From NCBI RefSeq assembly GCF_008122525.1, contig NZ_VSRV01000002.1, positions 1 through 46,952 on the forward strand: a DNA stretch of 46,952 nt, written 5' to 3'. The stretch comes from Marinomonas sp. IMCC 4694. GTDB taxonomy: Bacteria > Pseudomonadota > Gammaproteobacteria > Pseudomonadales > Marinomonadaceae. The position numbers were made by a program, and so were the translations under genes. A model generated the notes under the pieces. It worked only from the letters and a program-made list of their open reading frames with translations. It had not been told where the DNA came from and ran no database searches. Below are positions 41,001 through 44,000 of this stretch, one piece after another; within the stretch, counting starts at the first letter, position 1, and the number at the start of each line of letters is the position of its first letter.

Positions 41001-44000
41001 TTGCTAATTGTGCCGCTGTAGCGTCAAAGCTCACCAAGCCCGTCGTGTAAGACTGACCATCGATAGCAAAAGATAAGCTCAAACGGCCTTTGGCGGCGTC
41101 AGAAAAACGTACATTTTGCACTTCCGTGACGGCTTCGGTCACTGACGTGACGGTTTTTGCCGACCCTTCTGTCGTCGTGCTGATCGTCACATTGACACCC
41201 TTGGTTGACTCTACGGTGATCAATGCAATGTCTTGGAAGGCGTATTGGCCACCAAATCTAAGGAAGTAAGCGGGGTCTTTTGCGGTTGATTTCTGATCAA
41301 ATGACACATACACAGCCCCCTGCCCCAATGTCTCATCAAAGGCTTCTTGTAATTTAAGGGCGTTGTTACTTATGTTGCTAGGCGTAAAGATTAAGCTGCC
41401 CAGTGATTCACCAGCCACAGACAAGCTGTACGTTCTAAAACTGCCGGTTGAACCAGAAAATTGTAATTTTTGCACTTCACGCACATTACTGCCGGTGGAC
41501 GTCACACCGGTTTCAATTAAGCCGCCCGCTGTCGCGGTTTGTGTGCTTGTGGTGTAGCTTGGCAATACTAAGGCGGCACTCAAACCCGAGACGGATTTAC
41601 CCTGTAAAGCACCAGAAAATTCGATATCAAAGCCTTCGGCACGTGTACCGGAAACACTGACGTTGCCTGCTCCTATGCCGTCTAACGAAGCCAGCTTAGT
41701 CGTTAAAGCATTCATCAAAGCCGCGTCGGTTGTGATCGTGTCTAACGCTAGGGTTACCTTGTTCGATCCATAGCTCAGCGTCAATACACCGTCGGTGGCG
41801 CCTAACTCAAGGTGATATTGTGCGTTTTGCGATACGGGCGTAAAGGTGACGTTTTCGTAGGCGGCTGTTCCTTCAGTTTGCTCAGATACGGTCGTAACGA
41901 CCTCTGGCAAGCGATGACTGACCAACAAACCAGAATAATCGACACCGGATAAGTCACCACCAAAAGTGATGGTAAAGCCGGTGTCTAATTCACCAGAAAC
42001 ACGCACATTGCCTTTTACATCGCTGACACCCGCGGCAATTAAGAGACCTTCTAACTTATTTTTGATGTCGTTACGAATAACGCCGCTGCTGCGATTCGAC
42101 GCAATAACGACCAGGGCTTGCTGCGCCATGTAGTCGAACACCAACTCACCCGTTGTCATGTCGGTATTAAGAGTCAGTATGGTGTCCAATATTAAATCAG
42201 GCTGAGCCACTGGCTCACCTTGCGTACTCAAATTGCGGTTGATGGCAACATTAAGACTGCTTGCTGACACCGTTAGTCCATCAACGCCGATAAAAGCCGC
42301 ACTGGTGACGCTCGATTGAAGCGCCATCCACTGACGTCCACTGTTGTTGGTGTCGGTCATTAACGCCAGCGCCATGTCAGCACCGGTTAAGTTAAACCCT
42401 AGTGCGTCTGCCGTGTTGCCATTTAACCCAGCAAAGGCCGATACATTTGACGTGCCAAGCGTGAGCAAATCTACGTCAACGACTTGACCATCAGACAAAG
42501 TAACCGCAGACGTTGTGCTTTCAACGGCAAAGCCGCCCGTTACCACAAAGAAGTTGGCCACATTGACATTAAGATTCGCCGCGCGTAATGACGTAAAGTC
42601 CGCCGTCGTACCGTAATCTATCTCGCCAATCAGGCCACCAAAATCAATGGTTTGCAGGCCAGTACGGTTGTAGTACAGCTCAAACGTACCACTTAACACC
42701 ACGTCAGTAATGCCCACCAACGCTGCATCGCCTAAAGCGTACAAAGCATACGTTGTCGTGGTCGCGTTTATTTCAAAAATCGCCATCGCCAAATCGGCAT
42801 TGGTCACACGAGCGCTGATATCGTCTGTGCCCAAATAAGCGGTCACATTCGAGCCTGTCATCATAATGACTTGCGTGCTGTCCATCATTTGACGAGTGAA
42901 GTTCACATCACCCGATAAGCCAACGCCCCCTTCAATTTGAGCGCTAAAACCAAACACGCTCAATGACATGAACGGCGAACCTACCGCCCCTGCGGCCATC
43001 GTAAGCTCTCTGCTGAGCGCGCCAACCGTTAAGGTTCTGGCGTCATCACCGCTATAGTCAGTTAAGCTGGTGTTGTATTGAAAACGTGCCGAATCGGCCC
43101 ACAAGGTATCGGTTAAGAATCCAGCGCCTTCCAAAGTAAGGTTACCAGCAACGTCTAAGGCCACGGTTGAGTCGCTTTTGATTAACAGCGCTAAATCACC
43201 ATTGGTCACGCCAGCTTTAAAATCTCCTACACCGAAAAGTGCCAACACATCTTCGCCCAAAATGATGATCTCATCATTGAGTTTAGAGAAGCCCATTTCG
43301 CCGCTGAACTCAAACATATCGGCAATACTAAAGCCAACATCGCCGTAAATAGAGAACCCAAAATTGGCTAAGTCAAAGTCTAAATCAAACGAACCCGCAC
43401 TGATTTCAGGGAAAGCAAAGTCGGGTAAGTTAATGTCAAACACACTGATATCAAGATTAGGCAAGTCTAACTTGGGTAGGGCTAACACAAACTCAGGCAA
43501 TGACAAGTTTGCCCAATCAATGTCCAAATCGGGGAATTGTGCTGACAACCCCGACAAAGATACATTAGGCCAATTCAACCCTAACGCAGGTAGATCAAAA
43601 TCAAGGGCAAAACCAGACAAATTCAGTTTGGGTAATGCAAACATCAAATCCGGTAGCGACATCGTCGGCCAATCAAGATTCAACTCCGGAAATGCCATAC
43701 CTAGATTAGGTAGCGTGACATTGGGCCAATCTATGTCGAGACTCGCAATGTGTAACTGAAGGTCTGGCCAGCTCATGTCTGGCCAGTTAGCGTCCAATCC
43801 AGGTAAATCAAACGTAAAGTCGAGACCGACTAGATCCAGCTTAGGCAGAGCAAACATCAACTCAGGCAAGGTTAAATTGGGCCAATCTATGTTCAGATCC
43901 GGAAAGGCGACACTAACGTTAGGCAAGGTTAAATTTGGCCAAGGTAACGTAAGATTTGGAAAGGATACATTTAAGCCCGGTAAATTCAGACCGTCTAACG

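Noticed and set aside
28141..43380. Splitting the region into several genes at each change of module type
   Set aside because: The same minus-strand frame stays open across every junction, with no internal stop followed by a new ribosome-binding site.
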